Source of the DNA: Cohnella panacarvi Gsoil 349
GTDB lineage: Bacteria > Bacillota > Bacilli > Paenibacillales > Paenibacillaceae
Assembly: GCF_000515335.1 (NCBI RefSeq)
Contig: NZ_KI911563.1
Span: forward strand, 3,248,936 to 3,312,935
Length of the DNA: 64,000 bases
Direction of reading: 5' to 3'
The notes beneath the pieces were generated by a model. It ran no database searches and was not told the origin of the DNA. It saw only the letters and a program-made list of their open reading frames with translations. Shown piece by piece: positions 24,943-33,097 of the stretch (the stretch's first letter is position 1; each line of letters starts with the position of its first letter). The position numbers and the translations under genes are program-made.

Positions 24943-25624
24943 TGAATTTATAACCTACTCCCCATACGGTTTTGATAATCGGATGATGGGTCTCGCCGAG
25001 CTTCTTCCTGAGGGTGCGGATATGGACCATGACGGTATTGCCGCCTCCGTAATAGGACTCTCCCCATACTTGCTGAAATATATTTTCCGCGCTGAATACC
25101 TTGTTCGGATGGCTGGCAAGCAAATATAAAATATCGAATTCCTTCGGCGTCAGCTCGACGTCATGACCATACAGGAGAACGGAGCGGTTGTCCGGATCTA
25201 CGACTAATCCGCCGGCTTCTACGACCGAAGCACTTGTGTGCGCGGGCTGTGAAAGCGATAACGATCGGCGAAGCTGGGCGTTAACCCGCGCAACCAATTC
25301 CATCGGGTTGAACGGCTTCGTCATATAGTCGTCCGCTCCGATGACAAGTCCGGTTATTTTGTCGAGGTCCGATGTTTTGGCGCTTAGGAAAATAATCGGC
25401 ATGACATGCTTCTCCCGAATTTGGCGAGTCACCTCATGACCGTCCAGCTTGGGCATCATGATATCCAGAATAGCCAGATCGATCTCCTGCGTCTGAACCG
25501 TGCGAATCGCGGCTGCTCCGTCGGCAACTATAACGGTACGATAGCCTTCCTTCTCTAGATGTATCGCGATCAAATCGGCGATTTCCGACTCGTCGTCGGC
25601 GATCAGAATCGTTGCGCGTTTCAT
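24935..25624 (-). CDS. VanR/OmpR-family response regulator
   Basis: The 229-residue protein has a receiver domain (ADDE near residue 10, phospho-acceptor Asp in LAILDIMMPKLDG near 53, Lys in MTKPF). An OmpR-type winged helix follows (ELTPKEFDILYLLASHPNKVF, then VMVHIRTLRKKLGE and TVWGVGYKF). It is translationally coupled to the kinase and probably activates its own operon and the vanY-like gene. The ATG at 25624 starts 112 bases downstream of the namA stop, beyond the namA terminator. Confidence 0.93.
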   Translation of the reverse strand: MKRATILIADDESEIADLIAIHLEKEGYRTVIVADGAAAIRTVQTQEIDLAILDIMMPKLDGHEVTRQIREKHVMPIIFLSAKTSDLDKITGLVIGADDYMTKPFNPMELVARVNAQLRRSLSLSQPAHTSASVVEAGGLVVDPDNRSVLLYGHDVELTPKEFDILYLLASHPNKVFSAENIFQQVWGESYYGGGNTVMVHIRTLRKKLGETHHPIIKTVWGVGYKFNG

Positions 25625-25673
25625 GATTCAGGCTCCTCAAGTCCATTTGGTTCTCATTATACCTCGGGGCATA

Positions 25674-25722
25674 AGAAAACTGCACTCCGCATGCTAGACG
25701 TCGTCTAACATACGAAGTGCAG
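25674..25722 (-). terminator. Terminator of namA
   Basis: Twenty-base arms (25680-25699 and 25703-25722) pair along their full length on the minus-strand transcript. The three non-Watson-Crick positions become G-U pairs only on that strand, which fixes its direction. TTTTCTTAT follows. Confidence 0.85.
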
Positions 25723-25736
25723 CCGTTGTTCAATGC

Positions 25737-26756
25737 TCAATATCCGCGTTCGTACTGCGGGACGACTTCCGTCTTGCCGTCGAGCTTGCGGAGAGCGTCG
25801 ACCGCCCAGTACGGATTGCGAAGCATGCCGCGTCCGATCGCCACGAGATCGGCGTTGCCGCTGCCGAGAATGCTCTCGGCGAGCTTCTCGTCGTCGATCA
25901 GTCCGACGGTGATGACCGGCACGTCAAGCGCCTTCTTGATCGCGACGGCCAGCGGAACGTGGTAGCCGGGGATATTGCCCGGCTTGCGTCCGGCCGATAC
26001 GCCGTCTCCGCCGCTCGAAACGTCGAACATGTCCACGCCGGCGTCGCGGTACTTGCGGCACAGATCGATCGCATAGTCGATATCGTAGCCGCCCTCGGCA
26101 TATTCGATTGCGGACACGCGCATGATCAGCGGCATGTCTGCCGGCATGACGGCTTTCACCGCTTTGATGACCTCGACTCCGAATTTGGATAGGTCTTGTC
26201 CGAATTCATCGGTGCGCTTGTTCGAGTTCGGCGATTGGAACTGGTGGATCAAGTAGCCGTGCGCGCCATGCAGCTCGATCGTGTCGACGCCTGCGGCGAC
26301 CGCCCGGCGAGTCGCATCGGCGAATTTGCCGACGAGCTGCCACGCTTCTTCGGTCGACAGCGCGCGGGGTGTCTTATAGGTGTCGTCGAACGGAACGTCG
26401 CCCGGCCCGACAGGCGGATTGGCGTCCTGCGCCTTGCGTCCGGCGTGCGCGACTTGGATGGCGACCTTCGCTCCGTACTTATGCAGTTGATCGATGATGC
26501 GGCGGAACGCCGGGATGTGATCGTCCGACCATAGGCCAAGATCGCGGTTCGTGATCCTGCCGTCCGGCTCGACGTCCGTCATCTCGATGATGATCAGCCC
26601 GGCGCCGCCGATCGCCCGCGAAGTATAGTGCACGTAATGCCATTCGTTCGGAATGCCGTCCTCGGCATCTACGGAATATTGGCACATCGGGCTCATGACG
26701 ACCCGGTTGCGCAGCGTTAATCCTTTTAACGAGTAAGGTTTGCCCAAATAACTCAT
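25737..26756 (-). CDS. namA: NADPH dehydrogenase NamA (old yellow enzyme, YqjM type)
   Basis: The ATG at 26756 is 12 bases from GGGAGG; a closer ATG at 26768 abuts the site and is unlikely. The 339-residue flavoenzyme matches YqjM. It has Cys25 in VVMSPMCQYS (the redox-tuning Cys near FMN) and the substrate-binding pair in ELHGAHGYLIHQF, followed by SPNSNKRTDEFG and the C-terminal GRGMLRNPYW. It uses NADPH and FMN to reduce alpha,beta-unsaturated carbonyls and nitro compounds and is often linked to oxidative or electrophile stress. It is monocistronic. Confidence 0.95.
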   Translation of the reverse strand: MSYLGKPYSLKGLTLRNRVVMSPMCQYSVDAEDGIPNEWHYVHYTSRAIGGAGLIIIEMTDVEPDGRITNRDLGLWSDDHIPAFRRIIDQLHKYGAKVAIQVAHAGRKAQDANPPVGPGDVPFDDTYKTPRALSTEEAWQLVGKFADATRRAVAAGVDTIELHGAHGYLIHQFQSPNSNKRTDEFGQDLSKFGVEVIKAVKAVMPADMPLIMRVSAIEYAEGGYDIDYAIDLCRKYRDAGVDMFDVSSGGDGVSAGRKPGNIPGYHVPLAVAIKKALDVPVITVGLIDDEKLAESILGSGNADLVAIGRGMLRNPYWAVDALRKLDGKTEVVPQYERGY

Positions 26757-26947
26757 CGCGCGGAACATCCTCCCTGAATTCGAACTGATCTGTGTGATTT
26801 CTTGCACAGTACTATAATATCATGATCGGCTCGATTGTGCTCGATCAACTTCCGACATCGAGATTCGGCCGACACGGAATAATATGCCCAAACGATGTGA
26901 AGAAATGGGAATAATACTCGCCGATTGAGGCAAGGAGGGCGCGCAAG

Positions 26948-27658
26948 TTGAATCGATCTCGCATTATCGCCGTGTTGGTCGTTAGTATTGGCATAATCGC
27001 AGCGCTTGCAACGGACATCGTTCCTTCCGCGGCAGCGACCGATCGTCCATGGAAAGCGGAAGCCGCTCTGAAGCGTTTGAGCGCCGTCTCGGGAGGTACG
27101 ATGACGCTCGAGTGGAGTCCCGAGACGGGCACGCCATCCCGTATCGAAGGGAAGCTGTCGAGCAAGACGAAACATTCCCCGGCATGGATCGCCATCGGTT
27201 TTATGAACAAATATAGAGCTTTGTACGGGATCCGCGACGTACAGAGGGAGCTGCGTATCGAAGGCGTCGAGCGGCATGCGGACGGGCACAACGTCTATTT
27301 GAGGCATATGCTGTTCCGGACCCCGGTGCGGGAAGACCGTTTAACCGTCGCATTGGATAAGGACGGGGTCGTTCGCGAAGTCGCGGGCACGTTCTATCCC
27401 GGTCTGGAAACGAAGCTTAACCGGATCGGGATGCATTCGGCTTACTCGGAACGCGATGCGATTCGCGTCGCGCTAAGACACGCGAGCGGCGAGCTCGCGA
27501 ACGAACCGGCGGCGGAACGTTATTACTTGGCGTCGAGGAAAGGCACTCCGCTCGTGTATATCGTCACGCTTCCGCTACGCGATCCGGATCGCACGCAGAT
27601 TTGCGTCGTCCATTCGATGACAGGCCGCATCATCGATCAACAAACGACGGCTCGCTAA
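26948..27658 (+). CDS. Secreted orphan FTP/PepSY propeptide-like protein
   Basis: The start is TTG at 26948 after AAGGAGGGC. The 236-residue product has a signal peptide (cut near SAAATD, residue 30). It then resembles the propeptide of thermolysin-type metalloproteases: an FTP-like segment (PSRIEGKLS, AWIAIGFMNKYRALYGI) followed by a PepSY-like segment (SERDAIRVALRHASGE, LVYIVTLPL). The zinc protease domain that normally follows is absent, and there is no HExxH motif. Free-standing propeptide domains may inhibit or chaperone a protease in trans. No protease of that family is in the window, and the subtilisin at 57.6 kb belongs to another class. Confidence 0.75.
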   Translation: MNRSRIIAVLVVSIGIIAALATDIVPSAAATDRPWKAEAALKRLSAVSGGTMTLEWSPETGTPSRIEGKLSSKTKHSPAWIAIGFMNKYRALYGIRDVQRELRIEGVERHADGHNVYLRHMLFRTPVREDRLTVALDKDGVVREVAGTFYPGLETKLNRIGMHSAYSERDAIRVALRHASGELANEPAAERYYLASRKGTPLVYIVTLPLRDPDRTQICVVHSMTGRIIDQQTTAR

Positions 27659-27693
27659 TCGCGATGTAACGCGACCGGCGAGCCGTCGGCTTT
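27646..27693. terminator. Hairpin between convergent genes
   Basis: GACGGCTCGC and GCGAGCCGTC form a ten-base-pair stem overlapping the stop codon of the propeptide gene. Only short T runs follow on both strands, so it is a weak bidirectional terminator. Confidence 0.55.
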
Positions 27694-27970
27694 AAGACCA
27701 TTCCACTTTAGTCAACAACCGATGCTTCATCAGTTCGAGTATAAAGTCCGTATAGTAATCGTGGCGCACGATAGCTCGAATGCGGAAGTTCTCGTACGGA
27801 TAGAAGAGAACGTCCGTGTACACCTCGTCGCTCTCGAACCGCTTCTGTACTTCCTTCATTCGCTTCCAATGATCCTCCGAGCTCAAGCGGAGCTCGAACT
27901 CGACGTCGTTACCGTTTGGCGTCTCCGTCAGATCCATAACCGCGTTCTCGTAAGCGTAAGCCAGCTTCAT
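27692..27970 (-). CDS. Conserved small protein of unknown function (92 aa)
   Basis: The ATG at 27970 is preceded by AAGGAGGGAG. The product is 92 residues, acidic and without membrane segments. It has a predicted alternation of strands and helices (DVEFELRLSSEDHWKRMKEVQ, then NFRIRAIVRHDYYTDFILELMKHRLL). It lies 18 bases after the stop of the transporter gene and is probably cotranscribed with it. I do not recognise the family. Confidence 0.7.
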   Translation of the reverse strand: MKLAYAYENAVMDLTETPNGNDVEFELRLSSEDHWKRMKEVQKRFESDEVYTDVLFYPYENFRIRAIVRHDYYTDFILELMKHRLLTKVEWS

Positions 27971-27988
27971 CGGTTTACTCCCTCCTTA

Positions 27989-29269
27989 TTACATTAAGTA
28001 TCGCACATACACATAGACGTGGGCGATAACGACGGAAAGCAGCATGAGCGGGAACCCGTATTTGAGATACTGTACGAATCTGATCGGATGGCCTTCCTTC
28101 CCGGACATGCCGGCTACGATCAGGTTCGCGCTCGCTCCGATCAGCGAGCCGTTGCCGCCCAAGCACGCGCCTAACGCCAAGCTCCACCATAATGGCTCCA
28201 AGTCGCTGACTCCCATATTGCCCATTTCCTGAATCATCGGAATCATGGTGGCGACGAATGGGATATTGTCCAAGAACGCGGAGGCGATCGCGCTTAACCA
28301 TAAGATCAAGAGCGACGTAGCTACGACGTCCCCGTCCGTTAATTCGATCGCTTTAGCGGCGAGCTCCGCGATGACGCCGGTCTCGATCAAGCCCGAGACG
28401 AGAACGAACAGACCGACGAAGAAGAAGATCGTCGTCCACTCGACCTTGGTGAAGGCTTCCTCCATCTTATGTTCGCCCGTCAGCAACAGGAGCAGGAAGG
28501 CGCCTGCGAGCGCGACCGTCGCCGATTCCAGGTGCAGCGCTTGGTGGAGGAAGAAGCCGAGTATCGTCAACCCGAGCACCGCTAAGCTTTTGACTAGCAG
28601 CCCGCGATCTTGAATAAGCGCCTTCTCGTCCATTTCCATGATCCGTTTCGTCGCTTCGGGAGTCGTAACGATCTGCTTGCGGAAAAGGAGGACGAAAATC
28701 GGAAGCGTCGCCGCCATGATGATGGCTGCGACAGGGGCCAGATTGTTGATAAAGGCCATAAACGTCAATTCCTCGACCGCGCTGCCGATCATGATGTTGG
28801 GCGGATCTCCGATTAAAGTCGCCGTGCCGCCTACGTTCGAAGCGATGATCTGAGAGATAAGGAACGGAATCGGCGGTACGCCGAGCTGGCGGGTAATGCT
28901 GAACGTGACGGGCACCATCAGCAGTACGGTCGTCACGTTATCGAGGAACGCGGAGCCGACGGCGGTGATGAGCGACAGCGTGACCAGGATGCTGACCGGT
29001 TTGCCCTTCGATTTCTTGGCCGCCCAGACGGCGATGTACTTGAATAACCCGGTATCGGCGGTAATGCTGACGATGATCATCATGCCGATGAGCAGGCCGA
29101 GCGTATTGAAGTCGATATGGTGCAACGCCTCGGTCTGGTCGACGATGCCGAACGCGACCATAAGCACGCCGCCGATCATCGCCACGATCGTTCGATGAAC
29201 TTTCTCCGAAATAATGAGTGCGTAAATGATGAGGAAAATGGCGATTGCCCAAACGGCTTGCTGTTCCAT
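27989..29269 (-). CDS. ArsB/NhaD-family ion transporter
   Basis: The 426-residue membrane protein has about eleven hydrophobic segments and two homologous halves. Each carries the family pattern of a conserved Asn-rich re-entrant region (SAFLDNVTTVLLMVP and SAFLDNIPFVATMIP) and a Gly-rich stretch (NVGGTATLIGDPPNIMIG and GGNGSLIGASANLIVAG). These place it in the ArsB/NhaD part of the ion transporter superfamily. The substrate (arsenite, sodium, citrate or another anion) cannot be read from the sequence, and no arsR or arsC is adjacent. The small gene at 27692 follows it. Confidence 0.85.
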   Translation of the reverse strand: MEQQAVWAIAIFLIIYALIISEKVHRTIVAMIGGVLMVAFGIVDQTEALHHIDFNTLGLLIGMMIIVSITADTGLFKYIAVWAAKKSKGKPVSILVTLSLITAVGSAFLDNVTTVLLMVPVTFSITRQLGVPPIPFLISQIIASNVGGTATLIGDPPNIMIGSAVEELTFMAFINNLAPVAAIIMAATLPIFVLLFRKQIVTTPEATKRIMEMDEKALIQDRGLLVKSLAVLGLTILGFFLHQALHLESATVALAGAFLLLLLTGEHKMEEAFTKVEWTTIFFFVGLFVLVSGLIETGVIAELAAKAIELTDGDVVATSLLILWLSAIASAFLDNIPFVATMIPMIQEMGNMGVSDLEPLWWSLALGACLGGNGSLIGASANLIVAGMSGKEGHPIRFVQYLKYGFPLMLLSVVIAHVYVYVRYLM

Positions 29270-29366
29270 GCTGATAAGGCTCCCTTCCGGTGGAAAATAA
29301 TTGCTTACTATTGTGGCTTCATTACGGCGTTCTATTCCAAGGCCCGCACACCTCCGAAAAAACGCA

Positions 29367-29392
29367 AAAAGAGCCCGCTGATGGCAGGCTCC
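29367..29392 (-). terminator. Minus-strand terminator of the small membrane protein gene
   Basis: On the minus strand GAGCCTGC-CATCA-GCGGGCTC is followed by TTTTTGCG. It lies 51 bases beyond the stop of the gene at 29444-29737. Confidence 0.8.
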
Positions 29393-29443
29393 TCCGGTAA
29401 CGCCGATATGAATTTCTAATATATTGTACTACACCGGAACTTC

Positions 29444-29737
29444 TTAGAGCAACAGAATGATGACCAACAGTTCGAACAGCACGAGCGTCGTGATCGCCGC
29501 AGGCCCCCAGAAGCGAGAGTCCGTCGCCGCCGTCGTCGAGAGATGCAAGTATGTGTGATCGTGACCGACGACGACGCCTTCGTACGTATGTCCGTCGATC
29601 GTCTGCACCCTGACTTTGCGGTGCATGCATTGGCCGCAGATTCCCGAGAGCTTCTGGCGGGTTTTCTTTACATGGTCGAGCCACTGGGCATCCGCTTGAT
29701 AAAGCTGGCCTTGGCTGCGAACCGATCCGGCTGACAT
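29444..29737 (-). CDS. Small membrane-anchored protein with beta-barrel-like core (97 aa)
   Basis: The ATG at 29737 follows AAGGAGG. The N-terminal part is hydrophilic. The middle contains a CGQCMHRKVRVQT stretch and a strand-rich segment (DGHTYEGVVVGHDHTYLHLS) reminiscent of Sm-like or DUF2642-type small barrels. The C-terminus is a single hydrophobic helix (ITTLVLFELLVIILLL) that should anchor it in the membrane with the core facing the cytosol or the wall. The two cysteines (CGQC) could bind metal or form a disulfide. Function is unknown. Confidence 0.7.
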   Translation of the reverse strand: MSAGSVRSQGQLYQADAQWLDHVKKTRQKLSGICGQCMHRKVRVQTIDGHTYEGVVVGHDHTYLHLSTTAATDSRFWGPAAITTLVLFELLVIILLL

Positions 29738-29874
29738 GGGCAGTCCTCCTTGATGAATCGAGTCTTCGTCGGGTTTCGACCTTGCTCGCCCTCGGAATAT
29801 TTGCTACATGCTATGCTGGAGTCTTGAATAGGTGACTGCCCGAAATCAGGTGTCGTGCACCCGTTCGGAGTCAA

Positions 29875-29883
29875 TGGTATAAT
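29875..29883 (+). promoter_or_regulatory. Extended -10 promoter of upp
   Basis: TGGTATAAT (TGn plus a perfect -10) lies 84 bases ahead of the upp start. The -35 region is poor. Confidence 0.5.
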
Positions 29884-29966
29884 GTACGGGCAAGCTACAT
29901 AGCGTGACGGCCGACGGTAATATCGAAGGAAATCCGTCGGGTCGTGAAGAGAGAGGGAGGGAAATC

Positions 29967-30596
29967 ATGGGGAAACTCGTGATTTGCGATCATCCGTTAA
30001 TTCAACATAAACTTACGTTCATTCGGGACAAAAATACGAATACGAAGCAATTCCGCGAGCTTGTCGACGAAGTCGCCATGATGATGGCGTTCGAGATAAC
30101 GCGCGACGTGCCTCTGTCCACGGTTAAAGTGCAGACGCCGGTGGCGGAAGCCGAAGGCAAAGTCATTGCCGGCCGAATGATGGGGCTTATCCCGATATTG
30201 CGCGCGGGACTCGGCATGGTGGACGGCGTCCTCAAGATCATTCCGGCGGCCAAAGTCGGCCATATCGGCTTGTATCGGGATCACGAGACGCTGCAGCCGG
30301 TCGAGTATTATTGCAGTCTGCCGACGGACGTCGCCGAACGCGAGTTGATCGTCATCGATCCGATGCTGGCGACGGGCGGGTCCGCGAACGCCGCGATCGA
30401 CATGCTGAAGAAGAAGGGCTGCCGCCCTACCAAGCTGATGTGCTTGATCGCGGCGCCGGAAGGCGTTAAGGCGGTGCAAGAGAAGCACCCTGACGTCGAT
30501 ATTTATTTGGCCGCGCTCGACGAGAAGCTTAACGAGCACGGATATATCATTCCGGGATTGGGAGACGCGGGAGACCGCCTGTACGGAACGAAATAG
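29967..30596 (+). CDS. upp: Uracil phosphoribosyltransferase
   Basis: The ATG at 29967 is set by GAGGGAGGG and gives the standard 209 residues. The PRPP-binding loop is [20 protein letters not shown] (about residues 125-145), and the uracil-binding C-terminus [18 protein letters not shown] is complete. It salvages uracil with PRPP to UMP in the cytosol. As in B. subtilis it lies between glyA and the atp operon, here separated from glyA by about 9 kb of accessory genes and followed by wecB. Confidence 0.98.
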   Translation: MGKLVICDHPLIQHKLTFIRDKNTNTKQFRELVDEVAMMMAFEITRDVPLSTVKVQTPVAEAEGKVIAGRMMGLIPILRAGLGMVDGVLKIIPAAKVGHIGLYRDHETLQPVEYYCSLPTDVAERELIVIDPMLATGGSANAAIDMLKKKGCRPTKLMCLIAAPEGVKAVQEKHPDVDIYLAALDEKLNEHGYIIPGLGDAGDRLYGTK

Positions 30597-30623
30597 AGGG
30601 TCCACGAGGAGAGAGAATCGGAC

Positions 30624-31766
30624 GTGAGCAATAAGATCAAAGTGATGTCGGTATTCGGCACCCGGCCGGAAGCCGTCAAGATGGCGCCGCTCGTGCTCGA
30701 GCTGCGGAAGCATCCGCAGCAGATCGAATCGATCGTCTGCGTGACGGCGCAGCACCGCCAGCTTCTAGACCAGGTGCTTGATTTCTTCAAAATCGAGCCG
30801 GATTACGACTTGAACGTCATGCAACAACGCCAGACGCTTACCGGTACGACGGTGCGCGTCCTGGAAGGACTTGAGCCCATTCTGCAGGAATCCCGACCGG
30901 ATATCGTGCTGGTGCACGGCGATACGCAGACTTGCTTCCTAGCCAGCTACGCCGCGTTCCTGCAACAGATTCAAGTCGGACACGTCGAAGCGGGATTGCG
31001 CACTTGGAACAAGCTGAATCCGTATCCCGAGGAGATGAACCGCCAATTGGCCGGCGTTCTGTCCGACGTGCATTTCGCTCCGACGGAATGGTCGGCGAAC
31101 AACCTTCGCAAGGAGAACAAACCCGAGGACCGCATCTACGTCACGGGCAATACGGCGACGGACGTGTTCGAATATACCGTCGATCGCGGATTCGCGCACC
31201 CGGTGCTCGATTGGGCGAAGGGCAAGCGGATGATTCTTATGACCGCGCATCGTCGCGAGTCGATAGGGGAGCCGCACCTGAACATTTTCCGGGCGGTCAA
31301 ACGCATCGCCGACGAGTTCGAAGACGTAGCGTTCGTCTATGCGGTGCATCCGAATCCGGCCGTTCGGGAGCCGGCCAACGAGGTTCTCGGCGACCATCCG
31401 CGCATCAAGCTGATCGAGCCGCTCGACGTGTTCGAATTCCATAACTTCTATCCGCACACGTTCATGATCATGACCGATTCCGGCGGGTTGCAAGAGGAGG
31501 CGCCTTCCTTCGGCGTCCCGACTCTCGTGTTGCGCGACACGACCGAGCGGCCGGAAGGCATCGAAGCGAGGACGCTCGAGCTCGTCGGCACGAACGAGGA
31601 AGATGTCTATAGCCGCGCCAAGACGCTGTTAACCGACGCCAAGCTGTACGAGCAAATGAGCAAAGCCGCCAATCCTTACGGAGACGGACAAGCTTCCAAG
31701 AGAATCGTGCAGGCGATCCTTCATCATTTCGGACAAGGTCAACGTCCAGAACCGTTCCGGCTCTAA
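30624..31766 (+). CDS. wecB: UDP-N-acetylglucosamine 2-epimerase (non-hydrolysing)
   Basis: The GTG at 30624 follows CGAGGAGAGAG and lies 27 bases after upp, so the two are probably cotranscribed. The 380-residue GT-B-fold enzyme has the family blocks VFGTRPEAVKMAPLV, VHGDTQTCFLASYAA, HVEAGLRTW, MTAHRRES and MTDSGGLQEEAPSFG, including catalytic acidic residues and the UDP-binding His. It converts UDP-GlcNAc to UDP-ManNAc, used for wall teichoic acid linkage units or other wall and surface polymers (MnaA in B. subtilis). A terminator overlaps its stop codon. Confidence 0.96.
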   Translation: MSNKIKVMSVFGTRPEAVKMAPLVLELRKHPQQIESIVCVTAQHRQLLDQVLDFFKIEPDYDLNVMQQRQTLTGTTVRVLEGLEPILQESRPDIVLVHGDTQTCFLASYAAFLQQIQVGHVEAGLRTWNKLNPYPEEMNRQLAGVLSDVHFAPTEWSANNLRKENKPEDRIYVTGNTATDVFEYTVDRGFAHPVLDWAKGKRMILMTAHRRESIGEPHLNIFRAVKRIADEFEDVAFVYAVHPNPAVREPANEVLGDHPRIKLIEPLDVFEFHNFYPHTFMIMTDSGGLQEEAPSFGVPTLVLRDTTERPEGIEARTLELVGTNEEDVYSRAKTLLTDAKLYEQMSKAANPYGDGQASKRIVQAILHHFGQGQRPEPFRL

Positions 31767-31782
31767 GCCGGGCGGTTTTTTA
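31751..31782 (+). terminator. Terminator overlapping the wecB stop
   Basis: CCG-TT-CCGGCT-CTA-AGCCGG-G-CGG forms a hairpin whose loop contains part of the wecB stop codon. TTTTTT follows. Confidence 0.8.
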
Positions 31783-32851
31783 TTTTGCCGATGAGGAGCA
31801 GCACGGCGGGAACCAGCAGGCCGAATAACCCGGAATAGCCGAGAGGCAGGTCGTGGATTCCGTTAAGATGCGCAGTAACGTTCGGCGCTGCGTATTTCGA
31901 TAAGGTGATGCCGATTAACGCGAGCGGAATCAGTAAGCGTTGTTTGCTCGCGATGGAGAAGGCGTACGCCAATCCTTCTACCGTAACGAAGAACATGATC
32001 GACAACCGATAATAAATCATAATGTACCAAACGAACGTAAAAATTTCCTCGAAGCGTTCATAGAAATCTCCGATGCTGATCGTCCGCGTAACGAAGTAGG
32101 ACGGATAAACCAAATGTGAGCTCAGCCTCGGTCCTAGAACCAATATCGTGATTGTCGTCGTGACGAAGAAGACGGCACCGCTGATCCACGCGCTATGCAG
32201 GAGGATATGGCCGAACTTCTTTCGATCCTTAAGATAAGGCAAGACAAATAAGAACATCGACATTTCCCAATATGGGTAGCCGATCAAGGGCAAGGACGCC
32301 TTGACGGTGGGGGCGAAACCGTTGTCCAAGACGGGGCGCAGATTTTTCCATTCGATCTGAGGAGTTAACGAGACGGCAATGACGACGACAAAGCCGATCA
32401 AGATCGGGAACGTTAATTCGGACGTTCTTCCGATCGTCTTGATCCCGTTATAGCAGCCTGCGACGATGACGATCGTGTACATGAGGATCGTCGCCGAAGT
32501 CGGCGTTCGCGGCAAGACGAGGGTATGGATGAATTGGGTTAGATCGAACAATCCGAATGTGTAGATAAAGAAAGGAAACAACAGCACGAACGCGGCGGCA
32601 ACCCCTTTTCCCACCAAGGAGCCGAACAACCCGGTCAAGTAATCGCCGAAACTTTGCTCCTCCATTTGCTTGCCGAGCGCCATATAAAGCGGGATCGTCA
32701 AGGCGTGGACGATAAGAGCGACGAGGACCGAAATCCAAGCGTCCTGCCCGGCGTCGGAGGCCAATAACCCGGTTAAAGACAACATGGCGCTTCCGAGATA
32801 GAACATGCTGAATACGAATATAGCTTGCCTGGACGTCAACGCCTGCGTCAT
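31763..32851 (-). CDS. GerB-type spore germination permease
   Basis: The 362-residue protein has about ten membrane segments and the APC-superfamily spore permease fold (TSRQAIFVFSMFYLGSAML at the start, FTFVWYIMIYYRLSIMFFV near residue 275). It is the B subunit of a Ger germinant receptor in the inner spore membrane and is thought to bind the germinant. It is the last gene of a minus-strand operon with A- and C-subunit genes and a small membrane protein gene. Ger operons are normally transcribed by sigma-G, but I could not find a clear sigma-G promoter upstream. Confidence 0.9.
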   Translation of the reverse strand: MTQALTSRQAIFVFSMFYLGSAMLSLTGLLASDAGQDAWISVLVALIVHALTIPLYMALGKQMEEQSFGDYLTGLFGSLVGKGVAAAFVLLFPFFIYTFGLFDLTQFIHTLVLPRTPTSATILMYTIVIVAGCYNGIKTIGRTSELTFPILIGFVVVIAVSLTPQIEWKNLRPVLDNGFAPTVKASLPLIGYPYWEMSMFLFVLPYLKDRKKFGHILLHSAWISGAVFFVTTTITILVLGPRLSSHLVYPSYFVTRTISIGDFYERFEEIFTFVWYIMIYYRLSIMFFVTVEGLAYAFSIASKQRLLIPLALIGITLSKYAAPNVTAHLNGIHDLPLGYSGLFGLLVPAVLLLIGKIKNRPA

Positions 32852-32869
32852 CTTCTAACCTCCTTACGC

Positions 32870-33097
32870 CTACCCGAGCCAGGATGAGACGGTTTCGATA
32901 ACCGGTTTGAACGCCGGAAGGATGAAGCTTGCCGGTGCGGGAATCGGCGCGTGACGGGCGGACAGCCATGCCAAGACGAGACCGATCGCATAGAGGAGCG
33001 ACGGAAACGCGATCGGTTCGTTGCGGTATCTCTTTCGCCATTGGACGGATTCGAAGACGAAGAACGCGATTCCTACCGCGAAGATCATCATCTCCAT
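32870..33097 (-). CDS. Small membrane protein of the germinant-receptor operon (75 aa)
   Basis: The ATG at 33097 lies inside the end of the C-subunit gene (ten-base overlap), with AAGGAGGG upstream. The 75-residue product has two hydrophobic segments (about 2-14 and 30-47) and a Pro/Ala-rich tail. Small two-helix proteins (D subunits) encoded within ger operons are known in Bacillales and modulate receptor activity. This fits by position and topology, but sequence identity with that group was not established. Confidence 0.7.
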   Translation of the reverse strand: MEMMIFAVGIAFFVFESVQWRKRYRNEPIAFPSLLYAIGLVLAWLSARHAPIPAPASFILPAFKPVIETVSSWLG

